NCBI GenBank assembly: GCA_963519845.1 | Contig: CAUQNX010000014.1 | Span: 47,107-111,106, forward strand | Direction: 5' to 3' | Origin: Moellerella sp963519845 | GTDB taxonomy: Bacteria; Pseudomonadota; Gammaproteobacteria; Enterobacterales; Enterobacteriaceae | Length of the DNA: 64,000 nt | Shown here: in pieces, positions 17,608 to 26,448 of the stretch | Layout of the letters: each line of letters begins with the position of its first letter | Position numbering within the stretch: position 1 is the stretch's first letter | Made by a program: the position numbers and the translations under genes | Notes under the pieces: generated by a model | What the model saw: the letters and a program-made list of their open reading frames with translations, nothing else | Told to the model about the DNA's origin: nothing | The model's database searches: none

Positions 17608-17896
17608 TTAAAACGACATTTTTATCGAAGTTATTATCATATGTGATCAAGATTGCAACATAGACCGCGCCCGCTGTAAACCGCTTAATTGTTTAGACCA
17701 TGTAAATATAGGACGATTTGATTATGGATAGTTGGATGCATAATTGGTTAACTTTTGATAAACTCTCTTCTCTTTCACTGCGCCATATAATTTATTGTGT
17801 GGATAAATAAAAAGAAGCGATTCTTTTGGCAGATTATTTTGCTTAATTGGCAGTTAGCCATAGCATGACCGATTAATTCTTAATGTTTTTACTAAT
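17608..17896. promoter_or_regulatory. Divergent mutY/trmB promoter region
   Basis: A 289-base spacer between divergent genes that must carry both promoters. AT-rich -10-like elements are present in both directions, but no single promoter stands out and no known operator was recognised. Confidence 0.4.
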
Positions 17897-18616
17897 ATGA
17901 TCATTAATGTTATTTCCCCTGAGTACAATGAAGAAGGCCGTGCCATACGCCGTGTTCGTAGCTTTGTCCGTCGTCAAGGACGTTTAACCAAACGTCAGGA
18001 AGATGCGTTAGAACAGGTTTGGCCAGCGATGGGTGTTGAATTTAAACCTGAGCCGTTGAATTTTTCAGCTGTTTTTGCCAATGATAATCCTGTTGTTCTG
18101 GAAATTGGTTTTGGCATGGGAACATCTTTGGTCACCATGGCTGCACAAAATCCAGATAAGAATTTCTTTGGAATAGAGGTACATGGACCAGGCGTTGGTG
18201 CTTGTCTTGCCGAGGCTGCGGAAGAAAATGTTCAGAATTTACGTGTTATGTGTCATGATGCGATTGAGGTACTTGATCGCATGATCCCTGACAATAGTCT
18301 GCATATGGTACAGCTGTTTTTTCCTGATCCATGGCATAAAGTTAAACACAATAAACGACGTATTGTACAGGTCCCTTTTGCGCAGAAAATCGCACGCAAG
18401 CTGGCCATTGGAGGCATATTCCATATGGCGACAGATTGGGAACCTTACGCAACTCATATGCTCAGAGTTATGAGTAGTGTAGAAGAATACCAAAATATTT
18501 CTGAGCAGGGGGGCTATATTGACCGCCCTGCATCCCGCCCAGTCACAAAATTTGAAAAACGGGGCCATCGGTTAGGGCACGGAGTCTGGGATTTAATGTT
18601 TAAGAGGGTTAACTAA
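17897..18616 (+). CDS. trmB: tRNA (guanine-46-N7)-methyltransferase
   Basis: The enzyme forms m7G46 in the tRNA variable loop with S-adenosylmethionine. The 239-residue protein shows the N-terminal RRVRSFVRRQGRLTKRQ, the SAM-binding EIGFGMGTSLV, the FFPDPWHKVKHNKRRIV signature and the C-terminal RPVTKFEKRGHRLGHGVWDL, all nearly identical to E. coli TrmB. The stop codon overlaps the yggL start by one base, so the two are translated together. Confidence 0.97.
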   Translation: MIINVISPEYNEEGRAIRRVRSFVRRQGRLTKRQEDALEQVWPAMGVEFKPEPLNFSAVFANDNPVVLEIGFGMGTSLVTMAAQNPDKNFFGIEVHGPGVGACLAEAAEENVQNLRVMCHDAIEVLDRMIPDNSLHMVQLFFPDPWHKVKHNKRRIVQVPFAQKIARKLAIGGIFHMATDWEPYATHMLRVMSSVEEYQNISEQGGYIDRPASRPVTKFEKRGHRLGHGVWDLMFKRVN

Positions 18617-18942
18617 TGGCTGTACAGCGTAGTCGTCGTTTACGTAAAAAACTTCGTTTGGATGAATTCCAAGAACTTGGTTTTACAGTAAAGTGGAGTT
18701 TTGCTGAAGGAACTTCTGTTGAAGAAATTGATCGTGTTGTTGATGATCTAATCAAAGAAGTTATAGATCCACAAGATCTCGCATTTGATGCAAGTGGTTA
18801 TATTAGCTGGGAAGGGTTAGTTTGCCTGCAGAGCATTGGTAAATGTACCGAAGAGCACAGACAATCAGTTGATAACTGGCTAAAAGCTAAAAACTTGAAA
18901 GATGTCGAAACTTCAGAACTGTTTGACGTTTGGTGGGAATAA
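18616..18942 (+). CDS. yggL: YggL family protein (DUF469)
   Basis: A 108-residue protein of the YggL family. The basic N-terminus (RSRRLRKKLRLDEFQELGF) and the following VKWSFAEGTSVEEID match the family. E. coli YggL has been linked to the ribosome, but its molecular function is not settled. It is coupled to trmB by a one-base overlap, as in E. coli, and the two-gene transcript ends at the hairpin just downstream. Confidence 0.92.
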   Translation: MAVQRSRRLRKKLRLDEFQELGFTVKWSFAEGTSVEEIDRVVDDLIKEVIDPQDLAFDASGYISWEGLVCLQSIGKCTEEHRQSVDNWLKAKNLKDVETSELFDVWWE

Positions 18943-18974
18943 TTCCTACGTTTTAATCTCGTTTTTATATCAAG

Positions 18975-19000
18975 GGCACCTAAATAGGTGCCTTTATTTT
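18975..19000 (+). terminator. Terminator of trmB-yggL
   Basis: A hairpin GGCACCT-AAAT-AGGTGCC followed by TTTATTTT, beginning 32 bases after yggL. The T-tract ends just before the glsB ribosome binding site, so glsB is expressed from its own promoter or by read-through. Confidence 0.85.
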
Positions 19001-19014
19001 CTGGAGCAAAATCA

Positions 19015-19941
19015 GTGAGTACGACGTTTTCTAATCAATTATTGTGTGATATTTTAGACCGTGTACGCCCCTTGATGAGCCAAGGAAATGTAGCTAGCTA
19101 TATCCCTGCATTAGCACAAGTGTCAGCCGATCATTTAGGTATCGCCGTTTGTACTGCAAAGGGGGATATTTTTAGCGCGGGTGACGCTGATCAGCGATTC
19201 TCGATTCAATCAATTTCTAAAGTGCTGAGTCTAACCCTCGCCATGACGCGTTATGACGAACATGAGATTTGGCAACGTGTAGGAAAAGAGCCTTCTGGAT
19301 TACCTTTTAACTCTCTTATTCAACTCGAGATGGAAAAAGGCATTCCACGTAACCCCTTTATTAATGCGGGGGCTATCATCATTACTGATATGCTGCAGTC
19401 ACGTTTAAGTGCGCCAAAGCATCGGATGTTAGAGTTCGTGCGCAAATTGGCTTGCCAAGAAGATATCTATTATGACGATATCGTCGCCAAATCAGAAATG
19501 GAACATGCCAGCCGCAATGCAGCTATCGCTTATTTGATGAAATCATTTGGTAATTTTGATAACGATGTCATTTCTGTATTAGAGACCTATTTTTCCTACT
19601 GTTCTTTAAGTATGAGCTGTGTTGAATTAGCTCGCTGTTTTACCTATTTAACTACTCATGGTATTGCTTTGTGTGATACTCAGCCGGTTATCACACCGCA
19701 ACAAGCCAGACAAATTAATGCCTTAATGATGACTTGTGGTATGTATGATGGCTCGGGAGAGTTCGCCTTTCGTATTGGCATGCCGGGTAAATCCGGTGTA
19801 GGTGGCGGAGTTGTTTGTGTCGTACCTAATGATTTCACGGTTGTTGTCTGGTCACCTAAATTAGATAAAGCAGGGAACTCTTTAGCGGGTTGTGCTGCCT
19901 TAGAGTTATTATCGCAAAAGATAGGTCGTTCTATTTTCTAA
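19015..19941 (+). CDS. glsB: Glutaminase (GlsB type)
   Basis: A cytoplasmic glutaminase that hydrolyses glutamine to glutamate and ammonia. It belongs to the serine-dependent beta-lactamase fold, with the SxxK motif at S66-I-S-K69 and the conserved blocks PFINAGAI, EMEHASRNAA, MYDGSGEFAFRIGMPGKSGVGGG. The start is the GTG at 19015, eight bases after GGAG, giving 308 residues, exactly the size of E. coli GlsB. An in-frame GTG at 18988 lies inside the terminator hairpin and is rejected. It lies between yggL and yggN; in E. coli glsB (yneH) is elsewhere. Confidence 0.95.
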   Translation: MSTTFSNQLLCDILDRVRPLMSQGNVASYIPALAQVSADHLGIAVCTAKGDIFSAGDADQRFSIQSISKVLSLTLAMTRYDEHEIWQRVGKEPSGLPFNSLIQLEMEKGIPRNPFINAGAIIITDMLQSRLSAPKHRMLEFVRKLACQEDIYYDDIVAKSEMEHASRNAAIAYLMKSFGNFDNDVISVLETYFSYCSLSMSCVELARCFTYLTTHGIALCDTQPVITPQQARQINALMMTCGMYDGSGEFAFRIGMPGKSGVGGGVVCVVPNDFTVVVWSPKLDKAGNSLAGCAALELLSQKIGRSIF

Positions 19942-19989
19942 TCTCTTTCCTCACATAAATAGCCATGACAGCAAATCGCAGGAGATTTT

Positions 19990-20715
19990 ATGTTACGTAA
20001 TACCCTGATTGCATTTTCTTTTTTAACTTCAGCCAGCGCAATGGCTGCTGGATTTCAATGCTCAATTTCGCTGAATGATGACATTATTATCACGCCTCAG
20101 ACTGTTCAAGTTGTGGGAGCAAGTGGTGATATGAGTATTACACCGGATGGTGGGGTAACTCGTAATGGTAAAACCCTGACACTGACTGACGAGCAAAAAC
20201 AGAAAGCGATCCGTTATCAATCACTGGTACGCGCAGATATGCCTTGGATAAAACAAGAAACAGAGAAAAAGCTATCGAGTTCACGACAAACTATGGATAA
20301 AGTTGTTATTCAAGTGATAGGTCAAGATAGTAATGTGCGTAATCGGTTGGTGAAATTAGAGAAAGATATTAATAACCAATTAGGTCAAGTTATTGAAAGT
20401 GGTAATGGCAGCTTAGCTTTTCGCCATCAAGCGGTAAAACAGGTTGAAACTAATGGCCGCAAATTGGTGAATGATAGCCTAGGTGGTATGTTGCAAGATA
20501 GCATCAATGAGATGAGTCGTAAGCAGTTACTATCAGGTGGTAATAGCCAACAAGGGTTACAAGGATTATTAGGTAATCTCGGTGGTCTACAAACAGAGTT
20601 AGAAGCTGAGTGGAAAAAACAAGAGCTTAGCTTTCAAATTTTTGGTCAGCAAGTTTGTGCTAAAATTGGCAATGCTGAGCAGCAACGTATTGGTTTAATC
20701 AATTCGATTAAATAA
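19990..20715 (+). CDS. yggN: YggN family protein (DUF2884), exported
   Basis: A 241-residue protein with a signal peptide (about 1-20, ending AMAA) followed by the DUF2884 domain. It has a conserved early cysteine (FQCSISLNDDIIITPQTVQVVG) and one near the end (QQVCAKIG) that may form a disulfide. Length and sequence follow E. coli YggN, whose function is unknown. The gene keeps its E. coli place near trmB-yggL. It probably acts in the periplasm. Confidence 0.9.
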   Translation: MLRNTLIAFSFLTSASAMAAGFQCSISLNDDIIITPQTVQVVGASGDMSITPDGGVTRNGKTLTLTDEQKQKAIRYQSLVRADMPWIKQETEKKLSSSRQTMDKVVIQVIGQDSNVRNRLVKLEKDINNQLGQVIESGNGSLAFRHQAVKQVETNGRKLVNDSLGGMLQDSINEMSRKQLLSGGNSQQGLQGLLGNLGGLQTELEAEWKKQELSFQIFGQQVCAKIGNAEQQRIGLINSIK

Positions 20716-20729
20716 TATCATAGATATCA

Positions 20730-20768
20730 GGTTGTTGCCGTGGGTACGTAGGCATATCGGCAGCAACC
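20730..20768 (+). terminator. Hairpin after yggN
   Basis: An 11-base-pair stem with one G-U pair (20730-20740 with 20758-20768) around a 17-base loop, followed by TATTTGATAAT. It likely acts as a terminator for yggN, though the T-tract is weak. Confidence 0.55.
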
Positions 20769-20850
20769 TATTTGATAATATTTACCTACTCAATAAGATA
20801 AAACTCCTTCATTAGTTAATGTGAACTCTTTATCAATAATAATAATCAAA

Positions 20851-20899
20851 ATGAAATTGATTCTTATTTAGTTGACTTATGGTTACTAGCCTCTAGAAT
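20851..20899 (+). promoter_or_regulatory. Promoter with probable Fur box
   Basis: TTGACT (20872-20877) and TAGAAT (20894-20899) with 16-base spacing form a good sigma-70 promoter. Directly upstream, 20851-20870 reads ATGAAATTGATTCTTATTTA, an AT-rich sequence resembling the Fur consensus of repeated GATAAT units. Iron-dependent repression of the binding-protein gene is the natural reading. The Fur match is imperfect and made by eye. Confidence 0.55.
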
Positions 20900-20939
20900 G
20901 CAGCAATGGCTTTTTTTAATCACTTAACTGGTGCATTTT

Positions 20940-21890
20940 ATGAAAAAATTCCTTCCTGCAGTTTTGGTTTCTTTACTCTCGTTCTCAACTCCTTATGCAT
21001 TAAGCGCTGAATCAACCGCTTTCACACCTAACTCCGTTATCACTCAAGGTAGCGAAAAAGTGATGGTAAAACATCTGTCAGGTGAAACTGAAGTGGTTAA
21101 AAATCCACAGAAAGTCGTTTTATTTGATTTCGGTATTTATGATTCAATGGGCGCATTGGGATTGGCGGATAAAGTTATCGCTCTGCCAGTCGGCAATGCA
21201 CCGGCCTATGTCAAAGAGACAATGCCGAAAACTATGCAAAATGCGGGTGGCATGAAGACGCCTGATTTAGCCAAATTAGCTGAACTTAAGCCTGATCTGA
21301 TTGTGATCACTGGCCGTCAAGGCGCCTCTTATGACGCATTAAGCAAAATTGCCCCTACAGTTAATCTAGGGACAGATAGTAAAAACTATCTTGAATCTGT
21401 TAAATCTAATATTCGTTTGATTGGCGACCTTTATGGCGATCAAACAGCGGTTAACGCAAAGCTGGCCGAGTTGGATAAAACCATCGCAGCAGCACAGCAG
21501 AAAGCCGCTAAGTCTAATGCTAACGTGTTAGTGTTATTACATAATGATGGAAAGCTGATCCCAAATAATCAAGCTGTTGTCTATGATGTCGTCAAAGCAA
21601 AACGTGCAGAATTACCAGCAGTTGAAGAGGCGGATAAATCGAAACGTCGTTTAGTCGATACTAAAATGGTTGCACAGATCAACCCAGATATGATCTTTAT
21701 TATCGACCGTAGTGAAGCGATAGGCGCAACTAAATTGGATAAAGTGACCTTCGAAGATACTAATATTCAACAAACCAAGGCTTATAAAAACGGTAAAATT
21801 ACTTATCTGCAATCGGATCTCTGGTATTTATCCGGTGGTGGCTTAGTGAGTTTGACTGAGCAAGTTAATGCCGTAGCTAATAAATTCTAA
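20940..21890 (+). CDS. Periplasmic siderophore/iron-binding protein (FecB/CeuE-like)
   Basis: A substrate-binding protein of the helical-backbone class III type (BtuF/FecB/CeuE fold), expected to catch a ferric siderophore in the periplasm for an ABC importer. The signal peptide covers about residues 1-24 (ending ALSA). Landmarks are VVLFDFGIYDSMGALGLADKVIALPV, LKPDLIVITGRQGASYDAL and the C-terminal SDLWYLSGGGLVSL. The ATG at 20940 is preferred to an in-frame GTG at 20931, giving 316 residues. No permease or ATPase gene is adjacent, so it must use a transporter encoded elsewhere. It occupies the place of ansB/yggM in E. coli and has its own Fur-like promoter and terminator. Confidence 0.85.
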   Translation: MKKFLPAVLVSLLSFSTPYALSAESTAFTPNSVITQGSEKVMVKHLSGETEVVKNPQKVVLFDFGIYDSMGALGLADKVIALPVGNAPAYVKETMPKTMQNAGGMKTPDLAKLAELKPDLIVITGRQGASYDALSKIAPTVNLGTDSKNYLESVKSNIRLIGDLYGDQTAVNAKLAELDKTIAAAQQKAAKSNANVLVLLHNDGKLIPNNQAVVYDVVKAKRAELPAVEEADKSKRRLVDTKMVAQINPDMIFIIDRSEAIGATKLDKVTFEDTNIQQTKAYKNGKITYLQSDLWYLSGGGLVSLTEQVNAVANKF

Positions 21891-21919
21891 TATACCCTCA
21901 GCTCTGTTTTCATTAATCA

Positions 21920-21949
21920 AAAGGTCAGCTTTTAAAGGCTGACCTTTTT
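21920..21949 (+). terminator. Terminator after the siderophore-binding protein gene
   Basis: A perfect hairpin AAAGGTCAGC / GCTGACCTTT with an eight-base loop, ending in five T residues. It separates this gene from the convergent hemW and may work in both directions. Confidence 0.88.
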
Positions 21950-21975
21950 ATCATTCTATAATCAATGAATTAATC

Positions 21976-23109
21976 TTAATTAAGAAATAGCTCAAGCAGG
22001 GAGTTTAAGAATAATTTGCCATGTTGGGTTATCTGCCATTCGGTTTCGCTTTCAGTGATATAACCTTGTTTTAAGGCTTCATCAAGCTGGGGTCGAATGG
22101 CTTGTTCAGCAAGGCCAGTAAACTGAGTAAACTCAAGGCGAGACATTGGCTCAAGCAAACGAAAACGATTCATAAAATATTCAAATGGCCGATCTTCATT
22201 CTCAACTTGATGAGATTGATGCAGATAGCTGCCTTCCATATAGCCACGAGGGTGTTTAACCTTGACCGTGCGTAATATGCGACCATCAGCAAATGAAATC
22301 TTGCCATGAGCACCACAGCCAATACCAAGATAATCACCAAAGCGCCAATAATTAATATTATGTTCGCATTGATAACCGGGCTTAGCGTAAGCTGAAGTTT
22401 CATATTGTTGATAACCAGCTTGGGTTAGTAGCTGGTGGCCTTTGGTGAAGATTTCCCATAATGCATCATCATCGGGTAAAACGGGTGGTCTTGAGCCAAA
22501 TTGGGTATTGGGCTCAATGGTTAATTGATACCAAGAGAGATGCGGCGGGGAGAGGGCAATCGCTTGTGTTAGATCTGACAGTCCCTCGTCAAAAGTTTGC
22601 GACGGTAAACCATGCATTAAATCAAGATTGAAACTGCGTAATCCTAATTCAGCTGCCAGCCGAGCAGCGCGTTTGGCTTCTTCAGGCCCATGAATGCGGC
22701 CTAGTGTGATCAGCTTATCAGAGCCAAAACTTTGTACACCAATGGAGATTCGATTAACACCAGCGCGCTGGTAGCCACTAAAGCGCTCAGCTTCTACTGT
22801 ACCGGGATTGGCTTCCATAGTGATCTCCGCCGCAGGATCGAGTGGAATAATACGCCTAACGCCATCCATCAGCTGTTGCATCGATTCTGAACTGAGCAAA
22901 CTCGGGGTTCCGCCACCAATAAATATGGTTTTAACCAGGCGATCACCCGTTAGCTTGGCATCTTGTTCGAGATCATTTAATAGATGCTGAATATATTCGC
23001 TTTGTGGGATCTCACCTTTAAGAGTGTGAGAATTAAAATCACAATAGGGACATTTTTGTACACACCAAGGAATATGGATATACAGACTTAATGGCGGTAC
23101 TTTAAGCAT
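21976..23109 (-). CDS. hemW: Heme chaperone HemW (radical SAM)
   Basis: A radical SAM family protein, once called an oxygen-independent coproporphyrinogen oxidase-like protein and now regarded as a heme chaperone. The 377-residue sequence has the CxxxCxxC cluster motif at C16, C20 and C23 (CVQKCPYC), the glycine-rich GGGTPSLL, EMNPGT-like TMEANPGTVE, and the HemN C-terminal domain. HemW lacks the N-terminal extension of true HemN. It overlaps rdgB by eight bases and ends the yggS-proC-yggT-rdgB-hemW run. Confidence 0.95.
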   Translation of the reverse strand: MLKVPPLSLYIHIPWCVQKCPYCDFNSHTLKGEIPQSEYIQHLLNDLEQDAKLTGDRLVKTIFIGGGTPSLLSSESMQQLMDGVRRIIPLDPAAEITMEANPGTVEAERFSGYQRAGVNRISIGVQSFGSDKLITLGRIHGPEEAKRAARLAAELGLRSFNLDLMHGLPSQTFDEGLSDLTQAIALSPPHLSWYQLTIEPNTQFGSRPPVLPDDDALWEIFTKGHQLLTQAGYQQYETSAYAKPGYQCEHNINYWRFGDYLGIGCGAHGKISFADGRILRTVKVKHPRGYMEGSYLHQSHQVENEDRPFEYFMNRFRLLEPMSRLEFTQFTGLAEQAIRPQLDEALKQGYITESETEWQITQHGKLFLNSLLELFLN

Positions 23110-23695
23110 TGCTTAGCGCTTCCAATAACATTTTTAATGCTTGCCCACGGTGAGAGATAGCTTGTTTTTGCGCTTTACTCAACTCGGCAGCAGTAGATCC
23201 CATTTCAGGAATATAGAATATAGGATCGTAACCAAATCCGCCTTTACCAGCTGGACTAAGAGTAACCATTCCATGCCAGCGACCATGAAAAACCAGAGGG
23301 GTAGGATCTTCAGCGTGGCGTAGGTAAACCAGAACACAATTAAACTGTGCTTGACGATGCTCGTCGGCGACTTGCTCCATCGCGGCCAGTAATTTTTGTA
23401 CGTTCTGTTCGTCACTGGCATTTTCACCCGCATAACGCGCGGAATAGATGCCCGGTGCACCGCCAAGTGCATCAACAGAAATACCTGAATCATCAGCAAT
23501 TGCTGGTAATCCAGTGATAGCCGAAGCATGACGCGCCTTTAAAATCGCATTTTCAATAAATGTTAGTCCAGTCTCTTCGGCGGACTCAACACCCAGATCC
23601 GTCTGGGCGATGATATCCATGCCAAAATCAGCGAGTAAGCTGGCTAATTCATTGACTTTACCGGGGTTGCCGGTCGCTAAAACTACTTTTTGCAT
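23102..23695 (-). CDS. rdgB: dITP/XTP pyrophosphatase RdgB
   Basis: A housecleaning nucleotidase that hydrolyses dITP, ITP and XTP to monophosphates, keeping deaminated purines out of DNA. Hallmarks of the HAM1 family are present: LATGNPGKVNEL at the N-terminus, the AIADDSGISVDALGGAPG substrate and metal site, and the FGYDPIF and SHRGQAL motifs. The ATG at 23695 gives 197 residues, as in E. coli; an in-frame ATG at 23701 is possible. Its 3' end overlaps hemW. Confidence 0.95.
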   Translation of the reverse strand: MQKVVLATGNPGKVNELASLLADFGMDIIAQTDLGVESAEETGLTFIENAILKARHASAITGLPAIADDSGISVDALGGAPGIYSARYAGENASDEQNVQKLLAAMEQVADEHRQAQFNCVLVYLRHAEDPTPLVFHGRWHGMVTLSPAGKGGFGYDPIFYIPEMGSTAAELSKAQKQAISHRGQALKMLLEALSNA

Positions 23696-23716
23696 AATCA
23701 TAATATCAGGCTCAGA

Positions 23717-24301
23717 TTACATAATTCCGATTGAATAAAGGATCGCGGTGATCGTAGTATCAATCGCAACAGCGACTTCCATACGCAAGGAGTTAAGGGC
23801 AATCAAAATAAACATAATGATCATGGCCGAGAAATCAAGCCCACCCATCGCAGGTATAATACGTCTGATTGGTGACATTAGAGGTTCTGTTAATTGGTAG
23901 AGCAGGTGATCGATAGGATTACGACCCTGACTAACCCAGCTTAAAATGGTACGTACAAGTATTAGCCAGAAAACTAATTTTCCCGCGTAAGTGAGCAGCA
24001 AAATAATAGCGATCGGAATGACTTTGACTCCCAATAGCGCTAGGGTGCTGGTCGCCCACATACCGAAAACGATATTCACTATAGTGAAAATAAATGCCAC
24101 AAGTACTGTTGATGTATCAATAGGTCCCATAGCAGGAATAACTCGACGCATAGGGCCTAAAATAGGTTGAGTGACTTTAACCACAAATAGTGAGAGTGGA
24201 TTATAGAAATCGGCTCTGATCCACTGCAACCAGACGCGCAGTAACAGGACAAAAATATAAAGTTGAATAATAGTCGGAATAACAAAAAGTAGAGTATTCA
24301 T
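23717..24301 (-). CDS. yggT: YggT family integral membrane protein
   Basis: A 194-residue inner-membrane protein built from two copies of the YGGT domain. Each copy has two hydrophobic helices and a conserved motif, PILGPMRRVIPAMGPID in the first and PLMSPIRRIIPAMGGLDFS in the second. The function is not firmly known. It lies 15 bases after proC and 21 bases before rdgB in one operon, an arrangement widely conserved in gammaproteobacteria. Confidence 0.92.
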   Translation of the reverse strand: MNTLLFVIPTIIQLYIFVLLLRVWLQWIRADFYNPLSLFVVKVTQPILGPMRRVIPAMGPIDTSTVLVAFIFTIVNIVFGMWATSTLALLGVKVIPIAIILLLTYAGKLVFWLILVRTILSWVSQGRNPIDHLLYQLTEPLMSPIRRIIPAMGGLDFSAMIIMFILIALNSLRMEVAVAIDTTITAILYSIGIM

Positions 24302-24316
24302 ATAACTGTCCTGAGG

Positions 24317-25141
24317 TTAATTAAACTGATTTTCCATTTCTTCTGCGCGCTTAATGGCGCTCTGCATGGCTTTTGCCACTAATTCAGGCAGTTGCCCTTC
24401 ATAGAATTGCGCTAATGCAGCAGCAGTAGTTCCCCCTTTTGAGGTAACTTGCTCCCGCAATGTTGCAAAGGTGGTAGCGGGTTGTGAAGCTGCTAATGCA
24501 ACAGCACCTTGAGCCGTTTGCAATACGAGTTCTTTAGCTTGATCCGCAGAGAAACCTAGGCGCTCAGCTTCTTGTTGCATAGATTCCATAAACAAGAAAA
24601 AGTAGGCGGGTGAGCTGCCAGATACCGCAATAACATCATTAATACCTTGCTCTTGTTCACACCAGAGAGTTTTGCCAACACTTTGCATTAACTCATCAGC
24701 AAAATCTTTATCTTGTTGAGAAACACTAGGTTCTGCAAATAATCCACTCATGCCATGAGCCACCAGAGAGGGAGTATTTGGCATTATTCTAATCAGACGG
24801 ATCGCTGGAGATAGATATTGATAATAACGCTGTGCAGGAATACCTGCTGCAATAGTTAGCACTAACTTATCACTAAAATTAGCTAACTCTTTAAGAGGTA
24901 AACAGACTTCTTTCATCATTTGTGGTTTGACGGCTAAAACGATCACATCTGCTTCTTCCGCTGTTAGTAGATTGTCACTTTTGCTCTGAATACCGTAGCT
25001 GGTGGCCAATTTATTACGATTTGTTGGCGTCGGGGAGCTAGCTGTGATTAATGAAGCTGGATATCCACTATCAACGAGTCCGGCGATAATCGCTTGAGCC
25101 ATATTTCCTGCACCAATAAAGGCGATTTTGCGATGTTGCAT
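24317..25141 (-). CDS. proC: Pyrroline-5-carboxylate reductase
   Basis: The last enzyme of proline synthesis, reducing pyrroline-5-carboxylate with NAD(P)H. The 274-residue protein has the N-terminal Rossmann motif FIGAGNMAQAI, AVKPQMM, the RIMPNTPSLV block and the C-terminal VTSKGGTTAAAL signature. In E. coli proC is elsewhere on the chromosome; here it sits between yggS and yggT, as in many other proteobacteria. proB and proA lie about 33 kb further on in this window, so the whole proline pathway from glutamate is present. Confidence 0.96.
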   Translation of the reverse strand: MQHRKIAFIGAGNMAQAIIAGLVDSGYPASLITASSPTPTNRNKLATSYGIQSKSDNLLTAEEADVIVLAVKPQMMKEVCLPLKELANFSDKLVLTIAAGIPAQRYYQYLSPAIRLIRIMPNTPSLVAHGMSGLFAEPSVSQQDKDFADELMQSVGKTLWCEQEQGINDVIAVSGSSPAYFFLFMESMQQEAERLGFSADQAKELVLQTAQGAVALAASQPATTFATLREQVTSKGGTTAAALAQFYEGQLPELVAKAMQSAIKRAEEMENQFN

Positions 25142-25162
25142 ATATCCCTCGTAGAATAAATT

Positions 25163-25861
25163 TTATTCGTGATGGTATTGGCGAGCACCAAAAATTGCTG
25201 TGCCAATACGTACCAATGTCGAGCCACAATGAATAGCAGCTTCCATATCATCAGTCATTCCCATCGATAGGGTGTCAACTGTTTCATAACGGGATTTTAG
25301 CATTTTAAAAGCACTATTCATCTGGCTTAATACCGCAATTTGTCGCTCATAGTCTGTTTCAGGTGCGGGGATAGCCATAAGTCCACGCAGTCGCAGCTGT
25401 GGAAGCTGAGAAACTTGTTCAGCGAGTACATCGAGCTCATCAAGTATGATCCCTGACTTGCTTGATTCGTCACTAATATTAATCTGAATCAGCACATTCA
25501 AGGGAGCTTTATCCGTCGGGCGCTGATCATTGAGGCGCTGGGCGATCTTTAGGCGATCTAATGTATGAAACCAATCAAAGTTTTCAGCTACTAAACGACT
25601 TTTATTAGATTGTAATGGTCCGGTAAAGTGCCAAATAAGATCAGACTGTTCGGTAAAAACGTTAATTTTATCTACCGCTTCTTGCACATAATTTTCGCCA
25701 AATTGACGTAGACCCGCATCAATAGCTTCTTGTATGGCTTCACAAGGCTTGGTTTTGCTAATGGCGAGGAGTGTGATTTCCTGAGGGTGACGGCCACAGC
25801 TTTCTGCAGCGGCAGTGATACGCGCTATGACGTCAGAAATATTTTGTTGGATCATTGCCAT
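25163..25861 (-). CDS. yggS: PLP homeostasis protein YggS (PLPBP family)
   Basis: A cytoplasmic pyridoxal-phosphate-binding protein of the alanine-racemase-like barrel fold, involved in vitamin B6 and amino acid balance rather than catalysis. The PLP lysine is K36 in LLAISKTKP. Conserved FGENYVQEA, WHFTGPLQSNK, LMAIPAP and LSMGMTDDMEAAI blocks are all present. At 232 residues it is full length. It heads the operon with proC, yggT, rdgB and hemW. Confidence 0.95.
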   Translation of the reverse strand: MAMIQQNISDVIARITAAAESCGRHPQEITLLAISKTKPCEAIQEAIDAGLRQFGENYVQEAVDKINVFTEQSDLIWHFTGPLQSNKSRLVAENFDWFHTLDRLKIAQRLNDQRPTDKAPLNVLIQINISDESSKSGIILDELDVLAEQVSQLPQLRLRGLMAIPAPETDYERQIAVLSQMNSAFKMLKSRYETVDTLSMGMTDDMEAAIHCGSTLVRIGTAIFGARQYHHE

Positions 25862-26034
25862 ATCTATTAATCAGTTATCAAATAATGGGAAGAGATGATA
25901 TCTAGTTTAAAGCATATTGCGACTAAACGGCACCTCTGCAAGGAAAAAACAGCTGAAAAATTAGTGGGTACTTACTTTATTATGGCAATAATCGAGTGAT
26001 TTTCAGATTAAGCAGGGAAATACTTAGGAGAATG

Positions 26035-26448
26035 TTAATTTTCGAACCAGCTCTCAAGAATGATCACTGCAGAAGCTGAATCTACTTTACCTTTATCTAA
26101 TGCTCGATAGCCGCCTTGGCTAAATAGACTTGAGCGTGCTTCAACCGTGGAAAGTCGTTCATCTTGCAATTCAACTTGAACGCCAAAACGGCCATGGAGT
26201 CGATTGGCAAATTTGCGGGCTTGATTAGTGACTAATTGCGCGGTGCCATCCATATTTAGTGGCAGGCCAACAATCACCAAATCCGGCTGCCACTCTTTAA
26301 GCAGCTTTTCAATCTCATCCCAGTTTGGAATACCGTCTTTTGCTTTAAATGAGGTCAGGGCTCTAGCTGTTCTTGTGACTTCTTGTCCTACTGCGACACC
26401 AATACTTTTGGTACCAAAATCAAATGCGAGAAGCGTTCTTACTGACAT
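26035..26448 (-). CDS. yqgF: YqgF, Holliday junction resolvase-like protein
   Basis: An RNase H-fold protein (YqgF/RuvX) linked to 16S pre-rRNA 5' end maturation. The catalytic motifs are LLAFDFGTKSIGVA, the VGLPLNMDGT loop, LQDERLST and a late aspartate in DKGKVDSASAV. The ATG at 26448 overlaps the yqgE stop (TAATG), giving 137 residues against 138 in E. coli. A longer frame to 26517 is only read-through into yqgE. Confidence 0.95.
   Translation of the reverse strand: MSVRTLLAFDFGTKSIGVAVGQEVTRTARALTSFKAKDGIPNWDEIEKLLKEWQPDLVIVGLPLNMDGTAQLVTNQARKFANRLHGRFGVQVELQDERLSTVEARSSLFSQGGYRALDKGKVDSASAVIILESWFEN

Noticed and set aside
18988..19014. N-terminal extension of glsB from the GTG at 18988
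   Set aside because: That start lies within the trmB-yggL terminator; the GTG at 19015 has a ribosome binding site and gives the E. coli length.
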